From Papio anubis (taxonomy: Eukaryota > Chordata > Mammalia > Primates > Cercopithecidae), in assembly GCF_008728515.1 (NCBI RefSeq), contig NC_044995.1:13775104-13839103 (forward strand): a stretch of 64,000 nt of DNA, written 5' to 3'. The position numbers and the translations under genes are program-made. Below are positions 54,119 to 64,000 of this stretch, one piece after another (within the stretch, counting starts at the first letter, position 1; the number at the start of each line of letters is the position of its first letter). Under the pieces are notes generated by a model. That model saw only the letters and a list, made by a program, of their open reading frames with translations. It ran no database searches and was not told where the DNA came from.

Positions 54119-54419
54119 TTTGTTTTATTTATTTATTTGAGATGGAGTTTGCTCTTGTTGCCCAGGCTGGAGTGCAATGGTGCTATCTCAGTTTACCGCA
54201 ACCTCAGCCTCCTGGGTTCAAGCGATTCTCCCGCCTCAGCCTCCCGAGTAGCTGGGATTACAGGCATGCACCACCATGCCTGGCTAATTTTGTATTTTTA
54301 GTAGAGATGGGCTTTCTCCATGTTGGTCAGGCTGGTCTCCAACTCCCTACCTCAGGTGATCCACCTGCCTTGGCCTCCCAAAGTGTTGGGATTACAGGCA
54401 TGAGCCACTGCGCCCGGCC
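54119..54419 (-). mobile_element. AluS
   Basis: Full length, tail (TTTA)n. Confidence 0.92.
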
Positions 54420-54423
54420 ACAT

Positions 54424-54549
54424 TTTTATTTATTTTTTTGAGACAGAGTCTTGCTCTGTCACCCAGGCTGGAGTGCAGTGGTAAGCTCTCAGTTCACTGC
54501 AGCCTCTGCCTCCTGAGCGCAAGCGATTCATGAACCACCATGCCTGGCT
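54424..54549 (-). mobile_element. Alu fragment
   Basis: Right arm with an internal jump to 'gaaccaccatgcctggc'. Confidence 0.85.
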
Positions 54550-54626
54550 TGTCTGAGATTTTGGAGATGGGGATCCATTTTTCTCTCCTTTATTTTTCCT
54601 TCTACTTTTAAAAAATGAATTGTTAG

Positions 54627-54926
54627 CCTGGGTGTGGTGGCTCACGCCTGTAATTTCAGCACTTTGGGAGGCCAAGGCGGGTGGATTGCTTGAGCCCAGG
54701 AGTTTAAGACCAGCCTAGGCAACATGGTGAGACCCTGTCTCTACAAAACAATACAAAAGTTAGCAGGGCATGGTGGCGCATACCTGCAGTCTGAGCCACT
54801 CAGGAGGCTGAGGTGGGAGGATTGCTTGAACTCAGAAGGTGGAGGTTGCAGTGAGACGTGATCACACCACTGCACTCCAGCCTGGGTGACAGAGCAAGAC
54901 CCTATCTCAAAAAAAAAAAAAAAATT
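54627..54926 (+). mobile_element. Alu
   Basis: Full length; opposite in orientation to the preceding cluster. Confidence 0.92.
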
Positions 54927-54928
54927 AA

Positions 54929-55235
54929 GGCCAGGCACCATATCTCATGCCTGTAATCCCAGCACTTCGAGAGGCTGAGGCAGGTGGATCACTTGAGGTC
55001 AGGAGTTCGAGACCAGCCTTGCCAACATGGCGAAACCCTGTCTCTACTAAAAATAGAAAAATTAGGCAGTATAGTGGTGGGGCACCTGTAATCCCAGCTA
55101 CTCAGGAGGCTGAGACAGGAGAATCACTTGAATCCGGGAGGCAGAGTTTGCAGTGAGCCAAGATCTCACCACTGCACTCCAGTCTGGGTGACAAGGCGAG
55201 ACTCCATCTCAAAAAACAAACAAACAAACAAAAAC
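54929..55235 (+). mobile_element. AluS
   Basis: Head reads 'ggccaggcaccatatctcat', tail (AAAC)n. Confidence 0.92.
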
Positions 55236-55244
55236 ACTAGTTGT

Positions 55245-55528
55245 TAACATCCATTGAATGAAGTGAGTCCACATATTATACATGTGCATGAGTATTTACC
55301 CAGATCCCGATACAGAACTTGCCTATCACCCCAGAAGGCTTCCTTGCCTCACTTTCTGGCCAATGACCACCCTGCCAAGGCACCATGGTTCTGATGCATT
55401 TAACCACAGCCCAATTTTGCTTGTTCTGACCTTATAAACAGGACTTACACAGTTTATTCTTTTGTGTCTAGCTTTTTTTCACACGTGATGTTGTTTATAC
55501 TTGGAGTTCTTTCCTACTGATTGCTATG
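55245..55528 (-). mobile_element. Old L1M fragment
   Basis: 'cttataaacaggacttacac' and 'cacgtgatgttgtttatact' resemble L1M 3' sequence. Confidence 0.5.
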
Positions 55529-55529
55529 T

Positions 55530-55720
55530 AGTAGCAGTTGGCTACCTTTTTCTGTGAAGGCCCAGATAGTAAATATTTTCAGTTTTTACAGGTAGTAGGG
55601 TCTCTGTGACAGCTACTCAGCTCTTATTGTGGTGTGAAAGCAGCCACAGACACTGCATAAATGAATAGGCATGGCTGTGTTCCAATAAGACTTTATTTGT
55701 GGCCTTTAAATTTGGTTTTC
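55530..55720 (-). mobile_element. hAT (Charlie-type) fragment, same family as 38831
   Basis: Reverse-orientation match: 'ctgtgttccaataagacttt' and 'gcccagatagtaaatatttt'. Cut by the Alu at 55722. Confidence 0.65.
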
Positions 55721-55721
55721 A

Positions 55722-56017
55722 GGCCAGGCTCACGCCTGTAATCCCAGCACTTTGGCAGGCTGAGGCGGGTGGATCACCTGAGATCAGCCTGACCAACATG
55801 GTGAAACCCGGTCTCTACTAAAAATGCAAAATAAGCCAGGCATGGTGGGGTGTCCCTGTAGTCCCAGCTACTCGGGAGGCTGAAGCAGGGGAATTGCTTG
55901 AACCTCGGCCGGGCCGTGGAGGTTGCAGTGAGCCCAGATGGTGCCATTGCACTCTAGCATGAGTGACAAGAGCGAAACTCCATCTCAAAATAAAAAAATA
56001 AAAATAAAAAATAAAAT
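55722..56017 (+). mobile_element. Alu with small deletions
   Basis: Cuts the hAT fragment; shortened head. Confidence 0.9.
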
Positions 56018-56032
56018 TTGGATTTCATATAG

Positions 56033-56208
56033 TTTTTTTTTTTTTTTAATTTTTTTTGAGACAAGCTCTTGCTCTGTTGCCCAAGCTGGTATGCAGTGGT
56101 ATGAGCATAGCTCATTGCAGCCTCCAACTCCTGGGCTCAGGTGATCCTCCCACTGTAGCCTCCTGAATAGCTGGGACTATGGGCATGTGCCACCATGCCC
56201 AGCTAATT
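56033..56208 (-). mobile_element. Alu right part
   Basis: Broken at the mid-linker by the next element; 'tgcccagctactttgtaaa' at 56515 may be its continuation. Confidence 0.85.
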
Positions 56209-56513
56209 TTTTTTTTGAGATGGAATCTCACTCCACGCTTCCAGGCTAGGAGTGCAGTAGCTGTACATCTCAGCTGGACTGCAAGCTCCAGCCCCAGGTT
56301 CACGCCCCATTCTCCTTCCCTGCCTCAGCCTCCCAAGTAGCTGGGACTACAGGCCTCGGCCACCACACCCGCTAATTTTTGTATTACTTTTTGGTGAGAT
56401 GAGGTTTCATCAGTGTTAGCCAGGATGGTCTCTCAGATCTCCTGACCTCGTGATTCACCCACCTCGGGCCTCCCAAAGTGCTGGGATTACAGCCATGAGC
56501 CACTGCGCTTGGG
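56209..56513 (-). mobile_element. AluY-like, rich in small insertions
   Basis: AluY phrases are broken by extra bases every 20-40 bases, for example 'ggtctctcagatctcctgac'. Confidence 0.85.
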
Positions 56514-56530
56514 CTGCCCAGCTACTTTGT

Positions 56531-56868
56531 AAAATTTTTTCCCTTTTCTTTTGAGACGGAGTTCAGTTGCCCAGGCTGGAGTGCAGTGGGCCATCTCCCA
56601 CTTCACTGCAGCTCAAGCCCCCTGGTTCACGCTTCTCTATTCTTTCTTCTGCCTCCAGCCTCCTGGGTGTAGCTGGGACTACAGGCTCAGCCACCAGCTA
56701 ATTTTTTTGTATTTAGTAGAGACGTGGGTTTCACTGTGTTGGGTCAGGATATCCTCTGAGTCTGCTGTGTTGCTCAGGCTGGTCTCAACTCCCTGGCCTC
56801 CCAAGCAACCTCCTGCCTTGGCCTTCCAAAGTGTTAGATTACAGGTGTGAGCCCCACTGTGCCCAGCC
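56531..56868 (-). mobile_element. Alu, rich in small indels
   Basis: Same pattern of gains as its neighbour, with a larger insertion around 56750-56790. Confidence 0.82.
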
Positions 56869-57297
56869 TCATCTAGTTGTTGGCATGTTACTTTGATAGT
56901 TTTCAATGTGAAAAAAGTTAAAATGATTCTTAGGCTTATGGTTCATGCAAAAAATAGATGGTGTGTTCTGCCCCACTGCCACCTGCCCACAAGCAGCTGT
57001 GTGCTCCTGAAATCAAAGCAGTCCTCCTGCCCCCAGCCTCCCAAAGTACAAGTGAATTTACAGGCACTGTTTCACCATGTCCCTCATTCTCCGATTATTC
57101 AAAGTTTTGGTCATGAATAATGCTGCTGCATGACTTTTCCAACATTCAGAATCATTGAAACCCCAAGCACTTGGAGCCGGGCCACCAAATGATTTTAACA
57201 AATGTTTAACTTCTCTGAAAACCAGCTTCAACCAGTTGTTCATCTCACACAAAACATGTAATAAATTTCAAGGTTTCTGGCTGTAGAATAAAGTTTT

Positions 57298-57389
57298 CTT
57301 TTGTTTGAGAGACAGAGAGTCACTCTGTCACCCAGGCTGGAGTGCAGGCCAATTCCTTGGCTCACTGTAACCTCTGCCTCCCTCTGGGA
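57298..57389 (-). mobile_element. Alu fragment
   Basis: Only the end of the right arm, up to 'cctctgcctccctctggga'. Confidence 0.8.
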
Positions 57390-57624
57390 GCCTCAGTTCC
57401 CTGCGCTAAAACACAGGGTTTATCACAGCACCCTCCTCTTGAGACTGTTTCAAGGATTAGCTGACTGCCTTGAGGGTCTCCAACCCAGAGGTTCCCCTTC
57501 TAGGTGTGAAGCCCAGAGACACACTTGCTCATGTGCACAAAAGACAGCAGGGGTGTAGGGCAGGGGACAAAGCACACTACACGATGACGCTAAAAGGCAG
57601 TGGATCACCGAAACAGGAACAATT

Positions 57625-57919
57625 CTTTTTTTTTTTCCTGAGACAGAGCCTCACTCTGTCGCCCAGGCTGGAGTGCAGTGGCGCAATCTCGGCTCACTGC
57701 AACCTCCACCTTCCGAGTTCAGGTGATCCTTCCGCCTCAGCCTCTCCAGTAGCTGGGATTATAGGCGTGCGCCACCATGTCTGGCTAAATTTTGTGTTTT
57801 TATTAGAGACGGGGTTTCGCCATACTGCCAGGCTGGTCGTGAGCTGCTGGCCTCAAGTGATCTGCCTGCCTTAGCCTCCCAAAGTGCTGGAATTACAGGT
57901 GTGAGCCACCGCGCCTGGC
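57625..57919 (-). mobile_element. AluS
   Basis: Full length. Confidence 0.92.
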
Positions 57920-58245
57920 CCGAGTTTTTTTTTTTTTAATAAACAATGAGAAGTGAACATCTTAGCTGCCACAGGGCGGCCAAATCAGAAAGTTAGGCTT
58001 GCCTGTTAAATACGCTGGCTTAGAGAAGTACTGCTGAAAACACTGATCCCCCAGGTCCCTTAGAATCAGAGTCTGATTTAATTGTTCTGGGTGGGCACAA
58101 GGAATTGGCATGTTTTAAAAGCTCCACCATTGATTCTTATGTGACTCAAGTGTGGGTTTCAATACTTCCTCCTTTTAAAATTGTGAAACAAGTAATTTTT
58201 CTTCCAACATTTTATTATGAAAAATTTAAGCATAGAGAAAAGCTG

Positions 58246-58544
58246 AATTTTTTTTTTTTTTTTTTTTTGAGACGGGGTCTCACTTTGTTATCCAGGCTGG
58301 AGCGCAGTGTTGCAATCACAGCTCACTGCAGCCTCAGCCTCCTGGCTCAAGCAGTCCTCCTGCCTCAGCCTTCCAAATAGCTGGAACAACAGGTGTGCAC
58401 CACCACTCCTGGCTCGCTTTTGTGTTTTTTGTAAAGACAGAGTTTTGCCACATTGCCCAGGCTGGCCTCGACCTCCTGGGCTCAGGCAATCCTCCCTCCT
58501 TGGCCTTCCAAAGTGCTGGGATTAGAGTGAGCCACTGCACCAGG
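58246..58544 (-). mobile_element. Alu (AluJ-like)
   Basis: Full length, 20+ T tail. Confidence 0.92.
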
Positions 58545-58589
58545 CTTAAATTTTTTTTTTTACAGTGTACATCTCCATCCATCACTCCA

Positions 58590-58898
58590 TCTTTTTTTCT
58601 TTTGAGACGGAGTCTCATTCTGTTGCCTAGGCTGGTGTACAGTGGCACAATCTTGGTTTACTGCAACCTCCACCTCCTGAGTTCAAGTGATTCTCTTGTC
58701 TCAGCCTCCCAAGTAGCAGTAGCTGGGTTTACAAGTGAGCGCCACCATGCCCACTTAATTGATTTTTAAAATATTTTTGGTGGAGATGGGGTTTCATCAT
58801 GTTGGCCAGGCTGGTCTCGAACTCCTGACCTCAAGTGATCCACCTGCATTGACTTCCCAAAGTGATAGGATTACAGATTTGAGCTTCTGTGCCCGACC
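58590..58898 (-). mobile_element. Alu
   Basis: Full length with a duplicated 'agtagc' at 58712-58723. Confidence 0.9.
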
Positions 58899-59027
58899 TA
58901 TTTTTTTTTTCAGATGGGGTCTCGCTATGTTGTCCAGGCTGGTATTTTGAACACTGGCTAAGACGATCCTCCTGCCTCAGCCTCCCAAGTAGCTGGGCCT
59001 ACAGACATGCACCATCATGCCTTGCTG
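58899..59027 (-). mobile_element. Alu fragment
   Basis: A rearranged piece joining a left-arm and right-arm segment; ends at the Tigger7-like fragment. Confidence 0.8.
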
Positions 59028-59029
59028 TA

Positions 59030-59208
59030 ATTTGTCTGTTTTATTATTAGTTATTAATTTATTAGTGTGCCTAATTTATAAACTCTATCATAGGTGCGTA
59101 TGTATAGGAAAAAGCATAGTGTGTAGGGTTCTGTACTATCTGCAGTTTTAGGCATCCACTCCGGGTCTTGAAATGTATCCCAGGCAGATAAGAGGGGTTT
59201 ACTATAGT
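59030..59208 (-). mobile_element. Tigger7/MER44-like fragment
   Basis: 'ttattattagttattaattt' and 'cctaatttataaactctatc', then an end resembling 'gataagaggggtttactata', match my memory of the Tigger7/MER44 terminal region in reverse orientation. Confidence 0.55.
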
Positions 59209-59559
59209 TTTGAATAATGGAGGGAAAGAACTTGGGAACCAAATGGAAAAGAAGCTGAGAGCTTACTTGCCACCAGGGGGCAGTGTAGGCCGTGGGAACT
59301 CCAAGGCCAGCCGGCGGAATGCTTTATAGGATCCCTTCTGGGTTGTGTTTCTTTGATGAGTGTAGTTTCAGGTTTAGCTGCTGCAGGGAACAGATGAAAG
59401 AAAAGCTCTGGGGGTGTGTCACGGACATGATGCATCACGGAAGGGAAGAATGAATTTGTTGAAAGAATTTGGGGTTAGGCAGGCTGGGCTGTTGGGGAAA
59501 TCACTGGACAAGTTTCAGGGACAATTAAGGGTGCTTTAGGTCAAGATGTTATGTGTTCC

Positions 59560-60245
59560 CCACCCACAATTTCTTATTTTGAATTTTTTAAAATCTACAT
59601 TGAAATAATAGTACAAAATATAACAATACACAAGCACAGGCCGGGCGCAGTGGCTCACACCTGTAATCCTGGCACTTTGGGAAGCCGAGGTGTGCGGATC
59701 ACCCGAGGTCAGGAGTTTGAGATTAGCCTGGCCAACGTGGTGAAACCCCGTCTCTACTAAAAATACAAAAATTAACCGGGCATGGTGGCACGCTCCTGTA
59801 ATCCCAGCTACTCAGGAGGCTGAGGCATGAGAATCACTTGAACACCCAGGAGGTGGAGGTTGCAGTGAGCCGAGATCGCTCCACTGCACTCCAGCGTGGG
59901 CAACAGAGTGAGACTCTGTCTCAAAAGAAAAAAAAAAATACACAAGCACAGATTTCATCAGCCATCAGAGCAATTATGTCAGTACAGGTCACAAAACTTT
60001 TACAACTGCCCCCCTACCCCCGCCCCGTGAATGTTTTTGGGGAATGAGAGTGAAAATGGGCGAAAAGTCCATAAATAGTTTTGATCTTGCAGACTGTCAG
60101 GGTTCCCTAGGCTATACTTTGAGACTTACTCTTTTACAAAACGTTTGTCACATCTAACAAAATATGCAGTAACTTTATATCATCATTAAATATTCAACCT
60201 GTGTTCAGATGTCTTCAATTACCCTAGGAATAATTTTTACAGCTT
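59560..60245 (-). mobile_element. Old L1M fragment split by an Alu
   Basis: 59560-59638 and 59939-60245 flank the Alu at 59639; 'gtaactttatatcatcatta' fits an L1M 3' end. Confidence 0.45.
59639..59938 (+). mobile_element. AluS with target-site duplication
   Basis: 'aatacacaagcacag' on both sides. Confidence 0.95.
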
Positions 60246-60394
60246 TTTTTTTTTCTTTTTTTCTTTCTTTTTTTGGTAGAGATAGGATCTCACCATGTTG
60301 CCCAGGCTGGTCTCAATCTCTTGGGCTCAAACGATCCTCCCCTTTTGGTGATTCAAAGTGCTGTGATTATAGGTGTGAGCCGCGGTGCCCAGCC
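60246..60394 (-). mobile_element. Alu half element
   Basis: Left-arm half only; flanked by 'acagct' duplications. Confidence 0.85.
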
Positions 60395-60552
60395 TACAGC
60401 TGTTTTCAGGAACCAGGATGCAATTGAGCTTAGTGTTTGGCCATTTATGTCTATTTAGTCTCATGTGTGTGTTTTCTTTTTCCTTCTTTGGTTTTTGTTT
60501 TGTTTTCTTTTTATTTTTTATTTATTTATATTTATTTATTAAAAATATTTTT

Positions 60553-60855
60553 GGGGCGAGCAGTGAGCAAACCTATAATCCCAGCACTGGGAGGCCGAGG
60601 CAGATTGGATCATGAGTCAGAGGAGATCCAGAGACCATCCTAGCTGCACAGTGAAAGCATGCGTCTCTACTAAAAAATACTAAAAAACTAGCGAGTAGAG
60701 TAAGCGGGGTACTATGTAGTCCCAGCCAGCTTCTCCCGGGGAGGCTAGAGGCAGGAAGAATAGGGCAGGCCGGAGCTTGCAGTGAGCTGAGATGCAGCCA
60801 CTGCACTCCAGCCTGGGCAACAAGCGAGACTCCGTCTCAAAAAAAAAAAAAATTT
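60553..60855 (+). mobile_element. AluY-like, rich in small indels
   Basis: Young-type ends but the centre (60600-60780) is broken by many extra bases. Confidence 0.85.
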
Positions 60856-60898
60856 GGATCTAGAACAGTTTCATATCCTTTTGCTCCAGGATATTACT

Positions 60899-61067
60899 TT
60901 TTTTTTTTTTTTTTTTTTTTGAGGTGGAGTCTTGCTCTGTCACTCAGGCTGGAGTGCAGTGGCATGATCTCTGCTCACTGTAACCTTTGCCTCCCAAGTT
61001 CAAGCGATTCTACCACCTCAGCCTCCCCAGTAGCTGGGACTGTAGGCGTGTGCCAGTATACCTGGCT
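60899..61067 (-). mobile_element. Alu right part
   Basis: Ends at 'tacctggctaattttttt', where the next Alu begins. Confidence 0.85.
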
Positions 61068-61366
61068 AATTTTTTTTTTTTTTTTGAGACAGAGTCTTAC
61101 TCTGTCACCCAGGCTGGAGTGCAGTGGCGCGATCTTGGCTCACTGCAGCCTCCGCTTCCCGGGTTCAAGCAATTCTCCTGCCTCAGCCTCCCGAGTAGCT
61201 GGGATTACAGACATGCACCACCACTCCTGGTTAATTTTTGTACTTTTAGTATCGATGGGGTTTCACCGTGTTCACCAGGCTGGTCTCAAATTCCTGACCT
61301 CAAGTGATCCGCCTGCTTCGGCTTCCCAAAGTGCTGGGATTACAGGCGTCAGTCACTGTGCTCGGC
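61068..61366 (-). mobile_element. AluS
   Basis: Full length. 'ctccaggatatta' before the pair and 'ctccagggtgtta' after suggest one duplication around both. Confidence 0.92.
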
Positions 61367-61541
61367 CTCCAGGGTGTTAACTTTTGAAGCTTCTTGACAT
61401 GCTGTCTTCTAAAATATTCCACATTCTGGATGTGTTCAACTGTTTTCTCATGGTGTGTCATTTAACTTATCCTACTAAAACTTTTCTTTCCTATGAACTG
61501 AAGTAGATTGTAGATATTTTTGTTTTAGTTAATAATAATAG

Positions 61542-61830
61542 GCTGGACACAGTGGTTCACACCTATAATCCCAGGACTTTGGGAGGTTGCGGTGGGAGGA
61601 TAGTTTGAGCCCAGGAATTTGAGACCAGCCTGGGCAACATTGCAAGACCCTGTCTCTGCAAAAAATTAAAAACAAATTAGCCAGGCATGGTGGTGTGCCT
61701 ATAGTCCCAGCTACTGGAAAGGCTGGTGTGGGAGGATTGCTTGAGCCTGGGAGTTCCAGGCTTCAGTGAGCCATGATTGTGCCACTGTACTCCAGCCTGG
61801 GTACAGTGTGAGGCCATGTCTCAAAAAAAT
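61542..61830 (+). mobile_element. Alu (AluJ-like)
   Basis: Full length, followed by an AT-rich tract. Confidence 0.9.
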
Positions 61831-61945
61831 GCATTATGTATATATATAATATAAAAAATATGTATAATATATATATAAAATATAACTATATATAAAAATA
61901 TGTATTTTTTATATATATATATAATATATTATATATATATTTTTC
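61831..61945. repeat. (TA)n-rich microsatellite
   Basis: Alternating TA with A runs between two Alus of opposite orientation; can fold on itself. Confidence 0.92.
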
Positions 61946-62232
61946 CCCCCCGAGATGGAGTCTCACTGTGTTGCCCAGGCTGGAGTAAAGTGGCGTGATC
62001 TTGGCTCACTGCAACTTCTGCCTCCCGGGTTCACACAATTCTCCTGCCTCAGCCTCCTGAGTAGCTGGGATTACAGGTGCACACCACCACACCTGGCTAA
62101 TTTTTTGTATTTTTAGTAGAGATGGTGTTTCACTATGTTGGCCAGACTGGTCTCGAACTCCTGACCTTGTGATCCGCCTGCCTCAGCCTCCCAAAGTGCT
62201 GGGATTACAGGCGTGAGCCACCGCGCCTGGCC
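61946..62232 (-). mobile_element. AluS
   Basis: Tail reads 'tttttcccccccgag'. Confidence 0.92.
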
Positions 62233-62464
62233 GCATTTAATACATTTAACCTACTAAACATCATAGGTTAGTCTAGTCTACCTTAAAGTGCTCAGAACAT
62301 TTACATTAGCCTACAGTTGGGCAAACTCATCTAACACAAAGCCTATTTTATACAAGAGTGTTGAATATCTCATGTAATGTATTGAATACTGTATTGAAAG
62401 TGAAAAACAGAATGACTGTATGGGTGCATGGAATATGATTTCTATTGAAAGCATATCACTTTTG

Positions 62465-62599
62465 GCTGGGTGCAGTGGCTCACGCCTGTAATCCCAGCAC
62501 ACTGGGAGGCTGAGATGGGAGGACTGCTTGAGGCCAGGAGTTCAAGACCAGGCTGGTCAACATAGTGAGAGCCCGTCTCTACTGAAAAAAAGAAATAAA
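62465..62599 (+). mobile_element. Alu left monomer
   Basis: Inserted in the Tigger-type element. Confidence 0.88.
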
Positions 62600-62648
62600 A
62601 TGTATCACTTTCACACTATTGTAAAGTCAAAAAATTGTAAGTCATCGA

Positions 62649-62868
62649 GTGCATCACACCTGTAATCCCAGCACTTTGGGAGGCCAGTGTGGGCAAAAAT
62701 TAGCTAGGCACAGTGGTACATGCCTGTAATCCCAGCTACGCAGAAGGCTGAGGCACAAGAATCACTTCAACCCAGGAGTCTGAGGTTGCAGTGAGCCGAG
62801 ATCATGCCAATGCGCTCTGCAGCCTGGGCGACAGAGACAGACTCTGTCTGGGGGGAAAAAAAAAAAAA
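62649..62868 (+). mobile_element. Alu with internal deletion
   Basis: Left arm jumps from 'ggccagtgtgggcaaaaa' to the right arm. Confidence 0.88.
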
Positions 62869-63174
62869 GCCAGGCCTGGTGGCTGGCTCACACCTGTAAT
62901 CCCAGCACTTTGGGAGACCAAGGCGGGCAGATCATTTGAGGTCAGGAATTTGAGACCAGCCTGGCCAACATGGTGAAACTCCATCTCTACTAAAAAGACA
63001 AAAATTAGCCAGGCATGGTGGTGGGTGCCTGTAATCCCAGCTACTTGGGAGGCTGAGGCAGGAGAATTGCTTGAACCCGGGAGGCGGAGGTTGCAGTGAG
63101 CTGAGATCACACCACTGCACTCCAGCCTGGGTGACAGAGTGAGACTGTTTACAAAAAAATAAAAATAAAAATAA
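62869..63174 (+). mobile_element. AluS
   Basis: Full length, tail (AAAAT)n. Confidence 0.92.
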
Positions 63175-63299
63175 ATCTTAAGTCAGACCATCATAAGTCA
63201 AGGACCACATGTATACCAAGGGTTGAGCCACAGGGTATGTGTAGATTTAGCTTTAGTAGAAACTGCCCAGTAGTTTTCTGTGTACTCTTCCACCATGGT

Positions 63300-63560
63300 G
63301 TATGACAGTTTCAGTTGCTTCAAATCAATCTTTCATTCCAGCCATTCTGATGTTGTGTAGTGGCGTCCTATTGTGGTTTTACTTTTATTTCCTTGATGAC
63401 AGATGAAGTTGGGCACCTTTTAATGTGTTTGTTCCATCTGGGCACCCTCTTTTGCAAAGTGTTTTTTTCAAGTCTTTGCTAATTTTTCTATTAGAGAGTC
63501 CATCTTATTGATCTGTAGGTGATCTTTATATATTCTGGATCCAAGAACTTTGTTGGATCC
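63300..63560 (-). mobile_element. L1 fragment, antisense
   Basis: 'gtggttttacttttatttcc' and 'gtgatctttatatattctgg' are antisense L1 ORF2/3' region. Confidence 0.75.
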
Positions 63561-63579
63561 AGTACAACTCCTTTACCTG

Positions 63580-63830
63580 TGGTTTCACTTTCTGTGGTTT
63601 CAGTTATCTGTGGTCAACCATAGCCTGAAGATATTCAATGGAAAATTCCAGAGATAAACAATTAGTAAGTTTTAAATTGTATATCGTTCTGAGTAGCATT
63701 ATAAAATCTCACACCATCCCACTCAGGACATGAATTATCCCTATGTCCAGTGTATCCATGCTGTATAGGAGTATGTTACCTGCTTGTTAATCACTTAGTA
63801 GCCTTCTTGGTTATCAGATAAAGAAAACCA
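63580..63830 (+). mobile_element. Tigger-type DNA transposon fragment
   Basis: 'gtggtttcagttatctgtgg' and 'aaattccagagataaacaat' match a Tigger-type element from memory; exact subfamily unassigned. Confidence 0.5.
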
Positions 63831-63837
63831 TAGTATT

Positions 63838-64000
63838 GGCCAGTCACAGTGGCTCATGCCTGTAATCCCAGCATTTTGGGAGCCTGAGGCGGGTGAATCA
63901 CCTGAGGTCAGGAGCTCAAGATGTGCCTGACCAACATGGTGAAACCCCATCTCTACTAAAAAAAATACAAAAATTATCTGGGCATGGTGGTGGGTGCCTG
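63838..64000 (+). mobile_element. Alu, cut by window end
   Basis: Head and left arm, continuing past 64000. Confidence 0.92.

Larger units (their letters stand above)
62233..63213 (+). mobile_element. Tigger-type DNA transposon split by three Alus
   Basis: Pieces 62233-62464, 62600-62648 and 63175-63211 read in order as one element (cattagcctacagttgggca; attgtaaagtcaaaaaattg; catcataagtcaaggacc) and end beside TA. The right end is related to that of the MITE at 39018-39734. The left end is lost at the Alu ending at 62232. Confidence 0.65.
52223..64000 (+). other. ETHE1: ETHE1 intron 3 (continues past window end)
   Basis: No further ETHE1 exon was found. About 27 Alu copies, plus L1, hAT and Tigger fragments, make up most of it. 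52421-53225 (apart from the inverted repeat at 52653-52738), 56869-57297, 57390-57624, 57920-58245, 59209-59560 and 61367-61541 hold nothing I can name. Confidence 0.8.

Noticed and set aside
53785..54441. A 218-codon open frame on +
   Set aside because: It runs through L1M remnant and two or three Alus; no conserved protein is recognisable.
52223..64000. ETHE1 exons 4-7
   Set aside because: Searched by eye for the expected peptide starts (ALETRASPGHTPG, DHSMAFTGDALLIRG); none seen, so intron 3 extends beyond the window.
1..64000. tRNA, snRNA, CRISPR, phage, plasmid or operon features
   Set aside because: No cloverleaf with intact Pol III boxes outside Alus, no spaced direct repeats of CRISPR type and no prokaryotic gene density; the content is mammalian.

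Overview
This is a stretch of primate nuclear DNA, most likely from an Old World monkey, carrying three conserved genes of the region that lies on human chromosome 19q13.31. The order XRCC1 (+), ZNF575 (-), ETHE1 (first three exons, +) is the human gene order read from the opposite strand. A primate is indicated by roughly 90 Alu elements or fragments. Several young AluY copies carry variants I associate with the cercopithecoid AluYR subfamilies (for example 'gatccggc' in the right arm at 18182 and 'ggcttgagccaccgcgcc' in the head at 40542, 41512 and 47666). The XRCC1, ZNF575 and ETHE1 proteins differ from the human ones, as I recall them, at scattered residues, so the source is not human.

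Region by region: 1-33455 is XRCC1, all 17 coding exons (633 codons plus stop), from inside the 5' UTR to the poly(A) signal. Introns 2 (14.1 kb) and 3 (8.2 kb) are packed with Alus and older L1, MIR and MaLR remnants. Exons 4-10 are compact, and introns 8 and 12 each hold a G-rich 36-37 bp minisatellite. 33456-42204 is intergenic repeat, including a four-level nest of mobile elements at 38831-39773. 42205-44560 is ZNF575 on the minus strand (245 aa, six C2H2 fingers) with a CpG-rich promoter and an array of GC boxes. 44560-51252 is intergenic, with a solo ERV1-type LTR at 48777-49250. 51253-52222 holds ETHE1 exons 1-3. The rest of the window is the large ETHE1 intron 3; exons 4-7 lie beyond the window.

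The genes are not an operon and share no pathway. XRCC1 is the scaffold of DNA single-strand-break and base-excision repair. ZNF575 is a putative DNA-binding protein. ETHE1 is the mitochondrial persulfide dioxygenase of sulfide oxidation. I found no RNA gene, CRISPR array, phage or undescribed protein system. What is worth a second look is mostly repeat architecture: the minisatellites, the nested insertions, a triple-used Alu target site, indel-rich Alu tracts that may be sequence errors, a palindromic element in ETHE1 intron 3, and a few coding differences at functional sites of XRCC1.
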